Source of the DNA: Planctomycetaceae bacterium
GTDB taxonomy: Bacteria; Planctomycetota; Planctomycetia; Planctomycetales; Planctomycetaceae
Assembly (NCBI GenBank): GCA_015487825.1
Contig: WFOZ01000978.1
Coordinates: forward strand, 1 to 28,607
Direction of reading: 5' to 3'
DNA: 28,607 nt
Shown: piece by piece, positions 7,852 through 15,235 of the stretch
Position numbering within the stretch: position 1 is the stretch's first letter
How the letters are laid out: each line of letters begins with the position of its first letter
Program-made: the position numbers and the translations under genes
Notes under the pieces: generated by a model
Seen by the model: the letters and a program-made list of their open reading frames with translations, nothing else
Told to the model about the DNA's origin: nothing
Database searches by the model: none

Positions 7852-8331
7852 TTGGCTAACGAATCAAGGTCAGATTCTCAGGAACGAGTGGTACAAATCC
7901 GTCGCTGTGCTTGTGTCATCAAGGGTGGTCGACGATTCAGCTTTGCTGCGATGGTTGTCATGGGCAATCAGAAAGGTGAAGTTGGTTGGGGTTACGGCAA
8001 AGCCAATGAAGTACCTTCTTCTGTAGAAAAAGCAGTAAAAGATGCCGGACGACACAAAATCCGCGTCACGCTGGATGGGTCAACGATCCCACACGAAGTT
8101 GAGGGACGATTTGGAGCGGCTCGCGTTCTGCTTCTTCCTGCTAACCCCGGTACAGGGATTATTGCGGGAGCCAGCGTGCGAGCGGTGGTAGAATCTGTCG
8201 GACTAAAAGATATTCTTACTAAAGTTCGCGGTTCAACCAATCCCATCAACGTTGTAAAAGCGACCTTTGATGCACTTGAAAAGCTGCGAACCAGAGAAGA
8301 TGTTGCTCGGTTACGAGGAGTAGAGATTTAA
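7852..8331 (+). CDS. rpsE: 30S ribosomal protein S5
   Basis: S5 acts at the mRNA channel and in decoding accuracy. The product is 159 aa (E. coli 167). It contains the S5 double-stranded RNA-binding part (KGGRRFSFAAMVVMGNQKGEVGWGYGKANEV) and the C-terminal domain with GTGIIAGASVRAVVE and GSTNPINVVKATFDAL. The start codon is TTG at 7852, preceded by CGGGAG at a normal distance. The last base of its TAA stop is the first base of the rplO ATG, so the two are translationally coupled. rpmD (L30), usually found here, is absent. Confidence 0.97.
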   Translation: MANESRSDSQERVVQIRRCACVIKGGRRFSFAAMVVMGNQKGEVGWGYGKANEVPSSVEKAVKDAGRHKIRVTLDGSTIPHEVEGRFGAARVLLLPANPGTGIIAGASVRAVVESVGLKDILTKVRGSTNPINVVKATFDALEKLRTREDVARLRGVEI

Positions 8332-8804
8332 TGATTATCGATGATGTCCATCGCGGAATACATAAGCGAAAAAAACGGAAACGGATCGGTCGAGGTCCAG
8401 GTTCCGGACATGGTAAAACTTCAGGTCGTGGTCACAACGGATACGGCTCTCGAGCCGGTTCGAGTGCCCGGCGTGGTTATGAAGGTGGGCAGACCCCGCT
8501 GTTCATGCGAGTTGCCAAAAGAGGGTTTAACAATCGTGCCTTTGCCGACGTTGTTGTTGTGATTAACGTTCGAGATATTGAGAACCATTTCAATGATGGT
8601 GACGAAATCACACCAGAAGTCTTGCGAGCCAAAGGGTTGATTCACGGCAAGTATGATGCTGTAAAACTTCTTGGTAATGGCGATCTGACAAAAAAAGTAA
8701 ACGTTAAACTGCACCGTTTTTCAGCTTCTGCTGAGGAAAAAGTTACGCAGGCCGGTGGTAGCGTCGAGCTTGTTGTACGACCTTCAAGAACGCTATCGTC
8801 CTAG
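8331..8804 (+). CDS. rplO: 50S ribosomal protein L15
   Basis: L15 is a late-assembly protein of the large subunit. The product is 157 aa (family 144-160). The N-terminal Gly/Arg-rich part (RIGRGPGSGHGKTSGRGHNG, then EGGQTPLFMRVAKRGF) and the C-terminal globular domain ending in a Val-rich strand are characteristic. Its ATG shares one base with the rpsE stop, and GAGGAG at 8315-8320 serves as the ribosome binding site within rpsE. A strong terminator follows 40 nt after the stop. Confidence 0.96.
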   Translation: MIIDDVHRGIHKRKKRKRIGRGPGSGHGKTSGRGHNGYGSRAGSSARRGYEGGQTPLFMRVAKRGFNNRAFADVVVVINVRDIENHFNDGDEITPEVLRAKGLIHGKYDAVKLLGNGDLTKKVNVKLHRFSASAEEKVTQAGGSVELVVRPSRTLSS

Positions 8805-8843
8805 ACGAGTTATATACCTGGAAATATCCGGGGAGGAGAACAG

Positions 8844-8877
8844 AAACGCCTTTCCTTTTTGGATAAGGCGTTTTTTT
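8844..8877 (+). terminator. Rho-independent terminator after rplO
   Basis: AAACGCCTT (8844-8852) pairs perfectly with AAGGCGTTT (8865-8873), with further TCC/GGA pairing in the loop, and a run of seven T covers 8871-8877. It would end transcription of the S10/spc block before secY. Confidence 0.85.
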
Positions 8878-9135
8878 GTACTGTGAATAGTCATTTTATG
8901 ATGTCGTTCGCGTATTTTATTCGATTTATTTTTGGGTGCAGCGATGGGAATGAACCCGTCTTGCCGGGGAATTTTTGTATTTTCAGTCGCGGATTCAAAG
9001 AATCGCCCTTGCTGGACTTGCCAAAAGTGCCAAGATTCACGAAAACTCACTCTCGTAAATGATCCAAGGTGTTTTTTTCTGTTCTTAACCTGATGGACCT
9101 TTTTCATCCGGCTTGAACGAGAAACATTTTATTGT

Positions 9136-9165
9136 TTGATAAGCGACCATTTCGCTGATCATATT
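9136..9165 (+). promoter_or_regulatory. Possible secY promoter
   Basis: TTGATA (9136-9141) matches five of six -35 bases, and CATATT (9160-9165) matches four of six -10 bases, with an 18-nt spacer. It lies 38 nt before the secY ATG and downstream of the rplO terminator, where a new promoter is needed. Confidence 0.35.
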
Positions 9166-9203
9166 CCAATTCACACGGCACTTGACATTCAAGGTAAGCG
9201 TCG

Positions 9204-10571
9204 ATGCTGGCAAAATTAATTATGATGTTTCGTATCCCCGAGCTACGGAACAAAATTCTGTTAACCGTGAGCCTGCTGGCTATTTATCGGCTGGGGTTCT
9301 GGGTACCTCTTCCATTTATCGATCAGGAGTTATTCAAAGCGCAGATGGACAAACTCCAATCGGGAGGTTCCGGGTTTGGCCAGGTGATCCAGATGGTTTC
9401 CCTGTTCTCAGCCTCAAACCTGGGGAACTCGACCATTTTTGGTCTTGGCATCATGCCTTATATTTCCGCCTCGATTATTTTTCAGTTGATGGGGAGCGTT
9501 TATCCGCCCCTGGAACAACTGCAAAAAGAAGGGGAAGCTGGACGTAAAAAAATTAATGAATATACCCGATATGCAACAGTTGTCATTTGTCTGTTGCAAA
9601 GCTTCTTCTGGATACGTGCCATCTCGGGCGGCTTCGGTAACGAAGGAGCGGGGATGATCATTAAAGGGTATGATGGTTTTGTTGTTCACATGGTTGGTGC
9701 GCTGGTGATGACAGCAGGAACTGTCTTTTTAATGTGGCTCGGCGAACAGATTGACGAGTACGGTATCGGCAACGGGATCAGCCTGTTAATTATGGCTGGA
9801 ATTCTGGCTCGTATGCCTACCTCGATGTATGAATATTTGCAACCTGCGTTTGAAAAAGGCGTGCGGGCAGGAACAGAACTGGGAGTCGACAAGTTGCTGC
9901 TGCTCGCAGCGATGTTTATTGGTGTCGTCATTGCAGTCGTCGCCATTACCCAGGGACAAAGACGAATTCCGATTCAATCTGCCAAGCATGTTCGAGGCCG
10001 CAAGGTAATGGGCGGACAGCGACAGTTTCTTCCGCTGAAGGTGAATCAGGCAGGCGTCATGCCGATTATTTTCGCCTCCAGCCTGTTGATGTTCCCCTAC
10101 TTTATCTTCAGTCAGATTTCAGCCATCTGGCCTGGCTCGATGACATTGAAAACGTTAGCCAGCGCATTCGGCTCGGGACGTGGCTTCATGTACAATTCGT
10201 GCTATGTCGCGTTAATTTACTTCTTCTGCTACTTCTGGACCGCCATTACATTCAACCCGAAAGATATGGCTAACAACCTGAAAGACTACGGGAGTTTTAT
10301 CCCGGGTTATCGCCCCGGAACCCGCACTGCAACTTACCTGGAACAGGTCATGGTGAGAATTACTTATGTCGGGGCAGGCTTCCTGGCGATTATTGCGATC
10401 ACGCCGATGATTGTTGCAAGATGGATGAATATTCCGTTCATGCTGGCCAGTTTTTACGGAGGAACGGGACTGCTCATTGTTGTTTCAGTCGCGTTGGATC
10501 TGGTTCAAAAGATTGACTCTCACCTGGTAATGAGAAATTACCGAGGCCTGTTGGAATCAGACGACTCCTGA
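9204..10571 (+). CDS. secY: Preprotein translocase subunit SecY
   Basis: SecY forms the protein-conducting channel of the inner membrane with SecE and SecG, and receives substrates from SecA and the ribosome. The product is 455 aa (E. coli 443), with about ten hydrophobic segments. Near the N-terminus is FRIPELRNKILLTVSLLAIYRLG, then GIMPYISASIIFQLM (plug and TM2 region), and GNGISLLIMAGI in the middle. The cytoplasmic loop QGQRRIPIQSAKHVRGRKVMGG and the C-terminal RNYRGLLESDD are typical. AAGGTAAG precedes the ATG. The gene is flanked by terminators, so it appears transcriptionally separate from rplO and from map. Confidence 0.98.
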   Translation: MLAKLIMMFRIPELRNKILLTVSLLAIYRLGFWVPLPFIDQELFKAQMDKLQSGGSGFGQVIQMVSLFSASNLGNSTIFGLGIMPYISASIIFQLMGSVYPPLEQLQKEGEAGRKKINEYTRYATVVICLLQSFFWIRAISGGFGNEGAGMIIKGYDGFVVHMVGALVMTAGTVFLMWLGEQIDEYGIGNGISLLIMAGILARMPTSMYEYLQPAFEKGVRAGTELGVDKLLLLAAMFIGVVIAVVAITQGQRRIPIQSAKHVRGRKVMGGQRQFLPLKVNQAGVMPIIFASSLLMFPYFIFSQISAIWPGSMTLKTLASAFGSGRGFMYNSCYVALIYFFCYFWTAITFNPKDMANNLKDYGSFIPGYRPGTRTATYLEQVMVRITYVGAGFLAIIAITPMIVARWMNIPFMLASFYGGTGLLIVVSVALDLVQKIDSHLVMRNYRGLLESDDS

Positions 10572-10625
10572 ATTAATTAGTAACTTGCAGGATAGACTTT
10601 CCAGCCTGACCTGCTGATTTGTTAT

Positions 10626-10656
10626 ATGCCCACGTTACTGTGGGCATGTTTCTTTT
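10626..10656 (+). terminator. Rho-independent terminator after secY
   Basis: ATGCCCAC (10626-10633) pairs perfectly with GTGGGCAT (10640-10647) around GTTACT and is followed by the T-rich GTTTCTTTTC. It lies 55 nt past the secY stop. The ATG that would give map a longer N-terminus is the first three bases of this stem. Confidence 0.7.
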
Positions 10657-10697
10657 CGGGATTGAGAATTGAAGCAAGATGCCCTGGAGTACTGCTT

Positions 10698-11513
10698 GTG
10701 ATTACCTTGAAGAGCCGGCGTGAAATTGATCGGATGCGACGGGCAGGGCTACTTGTCACAGAAGCACATCGCCTGGTTGAATCCATGATTCAGCCGGGGA
10801 TCACAACCGGAGAACTGGATCAGGCGGTCGAAGATCTTTTTCTGAAGCATCACGCGAAACCGCTTTTCAAAGGATTTCCGGGGCCTGTCCCTTTTCCGGC
10901 CGTCTGTTGCATTTCCGTTAACGAAGAAGTCGTACATGGCATTCCTGGAGATCGTGTATTAGCTGAAGGGGATATTGTCAGCGTTGACACCGGTTGTAAA
11001 CTAAGCGGATGGTGTGGAGATTCCGCCTGGTCGTATCCTGTTGGTCAAGTTGATGAACAGAAACAAAAACTGCTGGAAGTCGGTGAAGCCTCACTGCTGC
11101 TGGCAATAGATGCAATTTCTGAATGTAAGCGATGGAGCGAAGTTGCAACCCGGCTGGCAGATTATATTTCGAAAAACGGGTTCAGCTCTGTGGAAGATTT
11201 TGTCGGACATGGCATTGGGCAGGAAATGCACGAAGACCCGCAGGTCCCCCATTATGTCGACAAGGAGACCGTTGAAAAAGATTTTGATTTAAGACCCGGC
11301 CTGGTCATAGCGATAGAGCCTATGGTTAATGCCGGCACCAAAGAAGTTGGAATAACTGAGGATCACTGGACCGTGCTGACACTTGACGGCAAACCAAGTG
11401 TACACTTCGAGCATACCATTGCGATCACGGCAAATGGCCCTGAGATCCTGACGCCGCGGGCCTCAGAGTTGGCTAAACGTGGGATTCAGGGTGAATTTCA
11501 AGATAAACCGTGA
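10698..11513 (+). CDS. map: Methionine aminopeptidase, type I
   Basis: This enzyme removes the N-terminal methionine from new proteins using a dinuclear metal centre. From the GTG at 10698 the product is 271 aa (E. coli 264). The metal ligands fall at D97, D108, H171, E207 and E238, and the substrate histidine at H80 (motifs HGIP, SVDTG, GHGIGQ, IAIEPMV, HFEHT). The first three ligands have the same numbers as in E. coli, which supports this start. GGAG at 10686-10689 is well placed. An in-frame ATG at 10626 would add 24 residues but lies in the secY terminator. adk, often between secY and map, is absent. Confidence 0.95.
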   Translation: MITLKSRREIDRMRRAGLLVTEAHRLVESMIQPGITTGELDQAVEDLFLKHHAKPLFKGFPGPVPFPAVCCISVNEEVVHGIPGDRVLAEGDIVSVDTGCKLSGWCGDSAWSYPVGQVDEQKQKLLEVGEASLLLAIDAISECKRWSEVATRLADYISKNGFSSVEDFVGHGIGQEMHEDPQVPHYVDKETVEKDFDLRPGLVIAIEPMVNAGTKEVGITEDHWTVLTLDGKPSVHFEHTIAITANGPEILTPRASELAKRGIQGEFQDKP

Positions 11514-11540
11514 AATTCCCGCGGAAGCGTTGCGGTTGCC

Positions 11541-11570
11541 TTGTGTGATACGGGTTTGTCTGTCTATAAT
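11541..11570 (+). promoter_or_regulatory. Possible promoter of the rpmJ-rplQ operon
   Basis: TATAAT at 11565-11570 is a perfect -10 box. TTGTGT at 11541-11546 is a weak -35 with an 18-nt spacer. The site lies about 195 nt ahead of rpmJ, after map, leaving a long 5' leader that contains a hairpin. Confidence 0.45.
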
Positions 11571-11713
11571 TTCGCGTTCCGAACAGGCTGTTGTCGATCC
11601 CCTGAATGTGTAGAGAAGCGATCTCCATACAGGGTAAGAAGTTACGAGATATCTGACAGGGTGCAGTCACTGCGACATCTGATTTTCTCGGAATTGTTCA
11701 AATCTATCATTTG

Positions 11714-11735
11714 AAATACAGCGGGGCTGTATTTT
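11714..11735 (+). promoter_or_regulatory. Hairpin in the rpmJ leader
   Basis: AAATACAGC (11714-11722) pairs perfectly with GCTGTATTT (11726-11734) around GGG, then one more T. It ends 31 nt before the rpmJ start. It may be a weak attenuator or a ribosomal protein binding site; the T-run is too short for a confident terminator. Confidence 0.45.
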
Positions 11736-11765
11736 AGCTGTTATGTGCAAAGGTTGTGGTGTTTC

Positions 11766-11882
11766 ATGAAAGTCCGGGCAAGCGTCAAAAGAATTTGTGA
11801 GAGCTGTAAGGTTGTTCGCCGTAAAGGGCGAGTTTACGTTATCTGTTCAACAAACCCGAAGCATAAACAGCGTCAGGGGTAG
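11766..11882 (+). CDS. rpmJ: 50S ribosomal protein L36
   Basis: L36 is the smallest large-subunit protein and organises 23S rRNA around a zinc ion. The 38-aa product begins [19 protein letters not shown] and ends NPKHKQRQG, a clear L36. Zinc ligands C11, C14, C27 and H33 are all present, so this is the zinc-binding form. The gene is short and easily missed by length cut-offs. It heads the alpha-operon part (rpmJ-rpsM-rpsK-rpoA-rplQ). infA, often just upstream of rpmJ, is absent. Confidence 0.97.
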   Translation: MKVRASVKRICESCKVVRRKGRVYVICSTNPKHKQRQG

Positions 11883-11997
11883 AAAAGCTATCTGTTGAAG
11901 CTGTGGTTTTTAAAATATTATCATTTCGGGGACATTTCTCATAATTCAATCATTTCCCGCCAAGTGCCAAGCGGTACCTGGGATGCATTTAAGTAAG

Positions 11998-12027
11998 ACA
12001 GGTGGGAAACCTGTTGAAGCTTTTTTT
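11998..12027 (+). promoter_or_regulatory. Hairpin plus T-run between rpmJ and rpsM
   Basis: ACAGGT (11998-12003) pairs with ACCTGT (12009-12014) around GGGAA. Seven T follow at 12021-12027 after a six-base gap. That gap makes it an imperfect terminator, so partial termination or attenuation is possible. Confidence 0.35.
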
Positions 12028-12086
12028 GAATTATGTCAATGATTCCTTTCAAAGAAATTCCTTAAAATAATCGGAGTTAGTGTGTT

Positions 12087-12473
12087 ATGCCACGTGTTCA
12101 GGGTGTTGATATTCCGAACAATAAAGCGGCCTACATTTCGTTGACTTATCTCTATGGGATTGGTCGACATACAGCGATTGAAATTTGTCGCAGGCTGAAT
12201 GTTGATCCACAGATGAAGGCTTCTCAATTAAGTGAAGATGATCTGGTTCATCTGAACAATCTGCTTGATACAGAGTACGTTATTGAAGGTCAGTTACGTC
12301 GCCAGACCCAACAGAATATTTCTCGTCTGCGCGAGATTCAGTCTTATCGAGGTATCCGGCATCGTCGGGGCCTGCCTGTTCGTGGCCAACGTACAATTAC
12401 AAATGCCCGAACCCGTAAGGGAATTCGAAAAACGGTTGCCGGCAAAAAAGGTGTTAAGGATATGAAACACTAA
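12087..12473 (+). CDS. rpsM: 30S ribosomal protein S13
   Basis: S13 is in the head of the small subunit, contacts the P-site tRNA and bridges to L5. The product is 128 aa (family 115-125). The segments MPRVQGVDIPNNKAAYISL, LTYLYGIGRHTA (helix-two-turn-helix part) and SYRGIRHRRGLPVRGQRT, then NARTRKG near the end, are all characteristic. CGGAG at 12072-12076 is a suitable ribosome binding site. It lies between rpmJ and rpsK as usual. Confidence 0.98.
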   Translation: MPRVQGVDIPNNKAAYISLTYLYGIGRHTAIEICRRLNVDPQMKASQLSEDDLVHLNNLLDTEYVIEGQLRRQTQQNISRLREIQSYRGIRHRRGLPVRGQRTITNARTRKGIRKTVAGKKGVKDMKH

Positions 12474-12530
12474 ATGCCCGACTTATTTTGTTGGTTCGAC
12501 TTACGATTCAGGAATTAAAATTACAATATC

Positions 12531-12550
12531 ACCTGTCAAAAACGACAGGT
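12531..12550 (+). promoter_or_regulatory. Hairpin ahead of rpsK
   Basis: ACCTGTC (12531-12537) pairs perfectly with GACAGGT (12544-12550) around AAAAAC, 30 nt before the rpsK start. The stem sequence is the same as that of the hairpin ahead of rpsM (ACAGGT/ACCTGT). Confidence 0.4.
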
Positions 12551-12579
12551 TTGCGTCAGCAGTTTACGGGAGTGTGTAG

Positions 12580-12960
12580 GTGGCAAAGTCAAAGAAGAAA
12601 AAGATCAGGCGTAACGTAACCAAAGCAATTGCTCATATTAAGGCGACGTTCAATAACACCATGGTGACGATCACGGACACCAATGGGGACGTGCTTTGCT
12701 GGGCGACAGCAGGAACATCCGGGTTCAAAGGAAGTCGTAAGAGTACGCCATTTGCTGCTCAGCGTGCTTCAGAAGTATGTGCTGATCGTGCCAAGAAATT
12801 TGGCGTGCGTGAAATGGAGATTCGTGTCAAAGGGCCAGGTTCCGGTCGTGAAAGTGCTATTACCGGCCTGCAAACACAGGGAATTACCATTAAGTTGATC
12901 GAGGATGTAACCCCGCTGCCTCATAATGGTTGCCGGCCTCCGAAAAAACGACGCGTTTGA
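12580..12960 (+). CDS. rpsK: 30S ribosomal protein S11
   Basis: S11 forms part of the platform near the mRNA exit. The product is 126 aa (family about 128). It begins [20 protein letters not shown] and has [36 protein letters not shown] and the ending [16 protein letters not shown], all diagnostic. The start codon is GTG at 12580, preceded by GGGAG. In most bacteria rpsD (S4) comes next; here rpoA follows directly after a 164-nt gap. Confidence 0.98.
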   Translation: MAKSKKKKIRRNVTKAIAHIKATFNNTMVTITDTNGDVLCWATAGTSGFKGSRKSTPFAAQRASEVCADRAKKFGVREMEIRVKGPGSGRESAITGLQTQGITIKLIEDVTPLPHNGCRPPKKRRV

Positions 12961-12983
12961 TAAAGCGAAAAGCGGGTTGGTTT

Positions 12984-13014
12984 TCAATGAATGAACAGTG
13001 TCACTGTCCATTGA
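12984..13014 (+). promoter_or_regulatory. Nested inverted repeat between rpsK and rpoA
   Basis: TCAATG (12984-12989) pairs with CATTGA (13009-13014), and inside it ACAGTG (12995-13000) pairs with CACTGT (13002-13007) around one T. The two arms are nested on the same axis, with a five-base bulge on one side and one base on the other. It could be an RNA stem or a protein-binding palindrome ahead of rpoA. Confidence 0.4.
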
Positions 13015-13124
13015 CTTAATACATCAGAATATGTTCTTAACGAAGCAGAAAAGTTGTCAACCGGCATTTTGCCGATAGGTGAGACTTCTTGAATGCTTCT
13101 GCTTTCAATCTCAGGGAGAGATTT

Positions 13125-14141
13125 ATGCGAATTCGTTGGCGCGGTTTAGAATTGCCAAATCGTCTGGTTATGGAACGTGAAACTGCGACTGCAAGTTTTG
13201 GTCGTTTCACCTGTGAACCTTTTGAATATGGTTATGGCTCGACGATTGGTAATAGTCTCAGGCGGATCTTGCTTTCCTCACTTGAGGGAAGTTCTGTCAC
13301 ACGTGTAAAAATCCAGGGGGCTCAGCACGAGTTCACAACCATTCCCGGAGTGGTTGAAGATGTCACCGATATCTGCCTGAATCTGAAATCACTGATTGTG
13401 AAAAGTTATGCAGCCGGTCCCAAAACCATCCGCATCGAAAAGCATACGCGTGGCGTGGTCACAGGAGCAGATGTTATTACCGACGATCAGGTAGAAGTGA
13501 TCAATAAAGATATGGTCATTGCCACAATGACCGATGACGTGCCACTTTCCATGGAATTAACGGTGGAGAATGGTCGCGGTTATATTCCGGCAAGTGAACA
13601 TTATCAGGATGAGAACGAAATTGGAGTAATTCCACTGGACGCCCTGTACTCTCCTGTGGAAAGAGTTCGCTTTGCAGTCGAAGAAACACGTGTGGGACAG
13701 CGAACCAACTACGATAAACTTATTCTGGATATCTGGACGAATGGAACGGTCAGCCCTGAAATGGCACTTGTAGAAGCGGCCAAGATTATGCGGAAGCATC
13801 TCAATCCATTCATTACCTACCGGGAATCCGGTCCGGAACTTCCACCGGAAGATGGTTTGAATGGAATGTCAGAAGCAACCGGTCATTCTCCAATCGATCT
13901 GGAACTGGAAGAAAAACTGAATCAGTCTCTGGCCGAATTGAACCTTTCTGTACGGGCCACCAACTGCTTGGAATCAGAAGGGATTGTAACTGTCCGGGAC
14001 TTGGTCGCCCGCTCAGAAGATCAACTGTTACAGGTTCGCAACTTTGGTGAAACAACTTTAGTCGAAGTAAGCGAACGCCTGGTCGCCCTGGGGCTGCGAA
14101 TGGGGATGAAATTACCCAAGCGTCAAACAATGTCTAATTAA
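13125..14141 (+). CDS. rpoA: RNA polymerase subunit alpha
   Basis: The alpha dimer nucleates RNA polymerase assembly, and its C-terminal domain contacts promoters and activators. The product is 338 aa (E. coli 329). The N-terminal domain has [30 protein letters not shown] and the C-terminal domain has [23 protein letters not shown], then [15 protein letters not shown] (helix-hairpin-helix). I start at the ATG at 13125 ([11 protein letters not shown]), with CAGGGAGAG at 13112-13120 just upstream. An in-frame TTG at 13089 preceded by AGGTGAG is a second possibility that would add 12 residues. Confidence 0.97.
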   Translation: MRIRWRGLELPNRLVMERETATASFGRFTCEPFEYGYGSTIGNSLRRILLSSLEGSSVTRVKIQGAQHEFTTIPGVVEDVTDICLNLKSLIVKSYAAGPKTIRIEKHTRGVVTGADVITDDQVEVINKDMVIATMTDDVPLSMELTVENGRGYIPASEHYQDENEIGVIPLDALYSPVERVRFAVEETRVGQRTNYDKLILDIWTNGTVSPEMALVEAAKIMRKHLNPFITYRESGPELPPEDGLNGMSEATGHSPIDLELEEKLNQSLAELNLSVRATNCLESEGIVTVRDLVARSEDQLLQVRNFGETTLVEVSERLVALGLRMGMKLPKRQTMSN

Positions 14142-14147
14142 GCTTTT

Positions 14148-14178
14148 ATGATTCCTGCTGAGTTTGGGCCGGAATCAT
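14148..14178 (+). promoter_or_regulatory. Hairpin between rpoA and rplQ
   Basis: ATGATTCC (14148-14155) pairs perfectly with GGAATCAT (14171-14178) around 15 bases, just after the rpoA stop. There is no adjacent T-run. A processing or stability role is possible. Confidence 0.35.
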
Positions 14179-14237
14179 GCTTGGATAGATTCGTTATTTA
14201 ATCAGAATTATTTTTTTAGTGAATTAAAGTAAGTAGC

Positions 14238-14939
14238 ATGAGACATCGCGTTCGTGGACGACATCTTGGGCGGACTGCTTCGCATCGTAAGGCTATGTTC
14301 CGAAATATGGCAGTGAGCCTGATCAAATCGGTACGACCTGACGAGGACGATCCACAGGCTCCTAAAGTCCCTGGAAGAATTATCACCACAGTTCCTAAAG
14401 CGAAAGAGATTCGTCCTTTCGTTGAAAAGCTCGTCACACTGGCTCGCAAGTCATTGCCAATCCAGCGTAAAGCTGACGAGCTGGATACTTCTGCAGAAAG
14501 GAATTCAGCAGAGTGGAAAACCTGGCGGGAATCTTCTCAATGGAACGAATGGAACCAGGCAGTGGCTCCTGTCCTGGCCATGCGTCGAAAGGCTTTTTCA
14601 CTACTTAGGGATAAGGAAGCTGTCGACATCCTGTTCAGCGAGCTGGCAGAACAGTTTGAAGAGCGTCCTGGTGGTTATACCCGGATCATTAAACTGGCAA
14701 CGCGCCGCCTTGGTGATGGCGGTCAGCAGGCTTTAATTGAGTTTGTTGGTGAAGAGTCTCGTGACCGTGTCAAAGCTGCTCGCACTGCCCCTGTTGTTAC
14801 CGATGCGGAACCTGAAACAGAGCAGGCTGAGGACGCAGAAGAAGAATCAGTCGCTGAAGTGGAAAATTCAGATGAAAGTGCCGAAACCGAATCTGCCGAA
14901 ACCAGTGAAACTTCGGAAACTGAGGAAGAAAAAGAGTAA
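14238..14939 (+). CDS. rplQ: 50S ribosomal protein L17, extended
   Basis: L17 lies near the tunnel exit. The L17 core is clear: [51 protein letters not shown] and [19 protein letters not shown]. The product is 233 aa, about twice the usual 115-130. Compared with E. coli L17 there is an insertion at about residues 33-47, a second of about 40 residues at 74-115 (Trp- and Glu-rich), and an acidic tail at about 186-233 in which about 22 of 48 residues are Asp or Glu. It is the last gene of the ribosomal block. Confidence 0.94.
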   Translation: MRHRVRGRHLGRTASHRKAMFRNMAVSLIKSVRPDEDDPQAPKVPGRIITTVPKAKEIRPFVEKLVTLARKSLPIQRKADELDTSAERNSAEWKTWRESSQWNEWNQAVAPVLAMRRKAFSLLRDKEAVDILFSELAEQFEERPGGYTRIIKLATRRLGDGGQQALIEFVGEESRDRVKAARTAPVVTDAEPETEQAEDAEEESVAEVENSDESAETESAETSETSETEEEKE

Positions 14940-14972
14940 GCTCTTCACTTTTCTAATGAGTTAACTAAGCTA

Positions 14973-14992
14973 CTACCGGCTGAAGCCGGTAG
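14973..14992. repeat. Palindromic hairpin 1, C-TGAA-G tip
   Basis: CTACCGGCTGAAGCCGGTAG is a palindrome with a nine-base arm and GA at the centre, i.e. a stem closed by a C-TGAA-G loop. It lies 33 nt after the rplQ stop. Confidence 0.7.
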
Positions 14993-15001
14993 GTTTGGTT
15001 T

Positions 15002-15034
15002 CGTGAGCTACGGACTGAAGTCCTTACGCTCACG
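15002..15034. repeat. Palindromic hairpin 2, C-TGAA-G tip, two-part stem
   Basis: CGTGAGC (15002-15008) pairs with GCTCACG (15028-15034), and inside it GGACT (15012-15016) pairs with AGTCC (15019-15023) around GA. The tip again has the form C-TGAA-G. It is followed by ATTTTG. Confidence 0.7.
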
Positions 15035-15150
15035 ATTTTGTTATCTGGAAAAGTAACTCTAATTTAATAGGAACGACCATTTTATTCCAGAATTCACCGT
15101 CTATGGTTATTCATCACCTCAGAGTAATATGACTGAAAAACCTAAAGGAT

Positions 15151-15164
15151 TCGCCTGAAGGCGA
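15151..15164. repeat. Palindromic hairpin 3, C-TGAA-G tip
   Basis: TCGCCTGAAGGCGA is a stem with a C-TGAA-G tip. Flanking AAAACCT (upstream, with one G-T pair) and GGGTTTT (downstream) can extend the pairing with a bulge. Confidence 0.6.
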
Positions 15165-15198
15165 GGGTTTTATACCCATCGTAAGGACAATAAATCTC

Positions 15199-15235
15199 AA
15201 AAGGCCGTTTACAAATTTTGTAAGTGGCCTTTTTT
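15199..15235 (+). terminator. Strong terminator of the ribosomal block
   Basis: AAAAGGCC (15199-15206) pairs with GGCCTTTT (15226-15233), and inside it TTACAA (15209-15214) pairs with TTGTAA (15218-15223) around a three-base loop. A T-run continues to 15235. It lies 260 nt after rplQ and can work in both directions because of the A-run on its left. Confidence 0.75.

Larger units (their letters stand above)
8805..9203 (+). other. Gap between rplO and secY
   Basis: These 399 bases hold the terminator at 8844-8877 and a promoter-like site at 9136-9165. I see no credible gene: the open frames present (for example 8859-9062) have no ribosome binding site, no recognisable domain and a composition unlike the neighbours. 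Confidence 0.6.

Noticed and set aside
8859..9062. Open frame between rplO and secY
   Set aside because: It starts inside the terminator, has no ribosome binding site and no recognisable domain.
9182..9187. Perfect TTGACA 17 nt before the secY ATG
   Set aside because: A -10 at normal spacing would lie inside the secY coding region, so it cannot drive secY as annotated.
9182..9547. 121-aa open frame overlapping the start of secY
   Set aside because: It is an out-of-frame shadow of a clear SecY reading frame.
14422..14964. Open frames overlapping rplQ in other frames
   Set aside because: They are low-complexity shadows of the L17 coding sequence; the L17 frame has clear family motifs.
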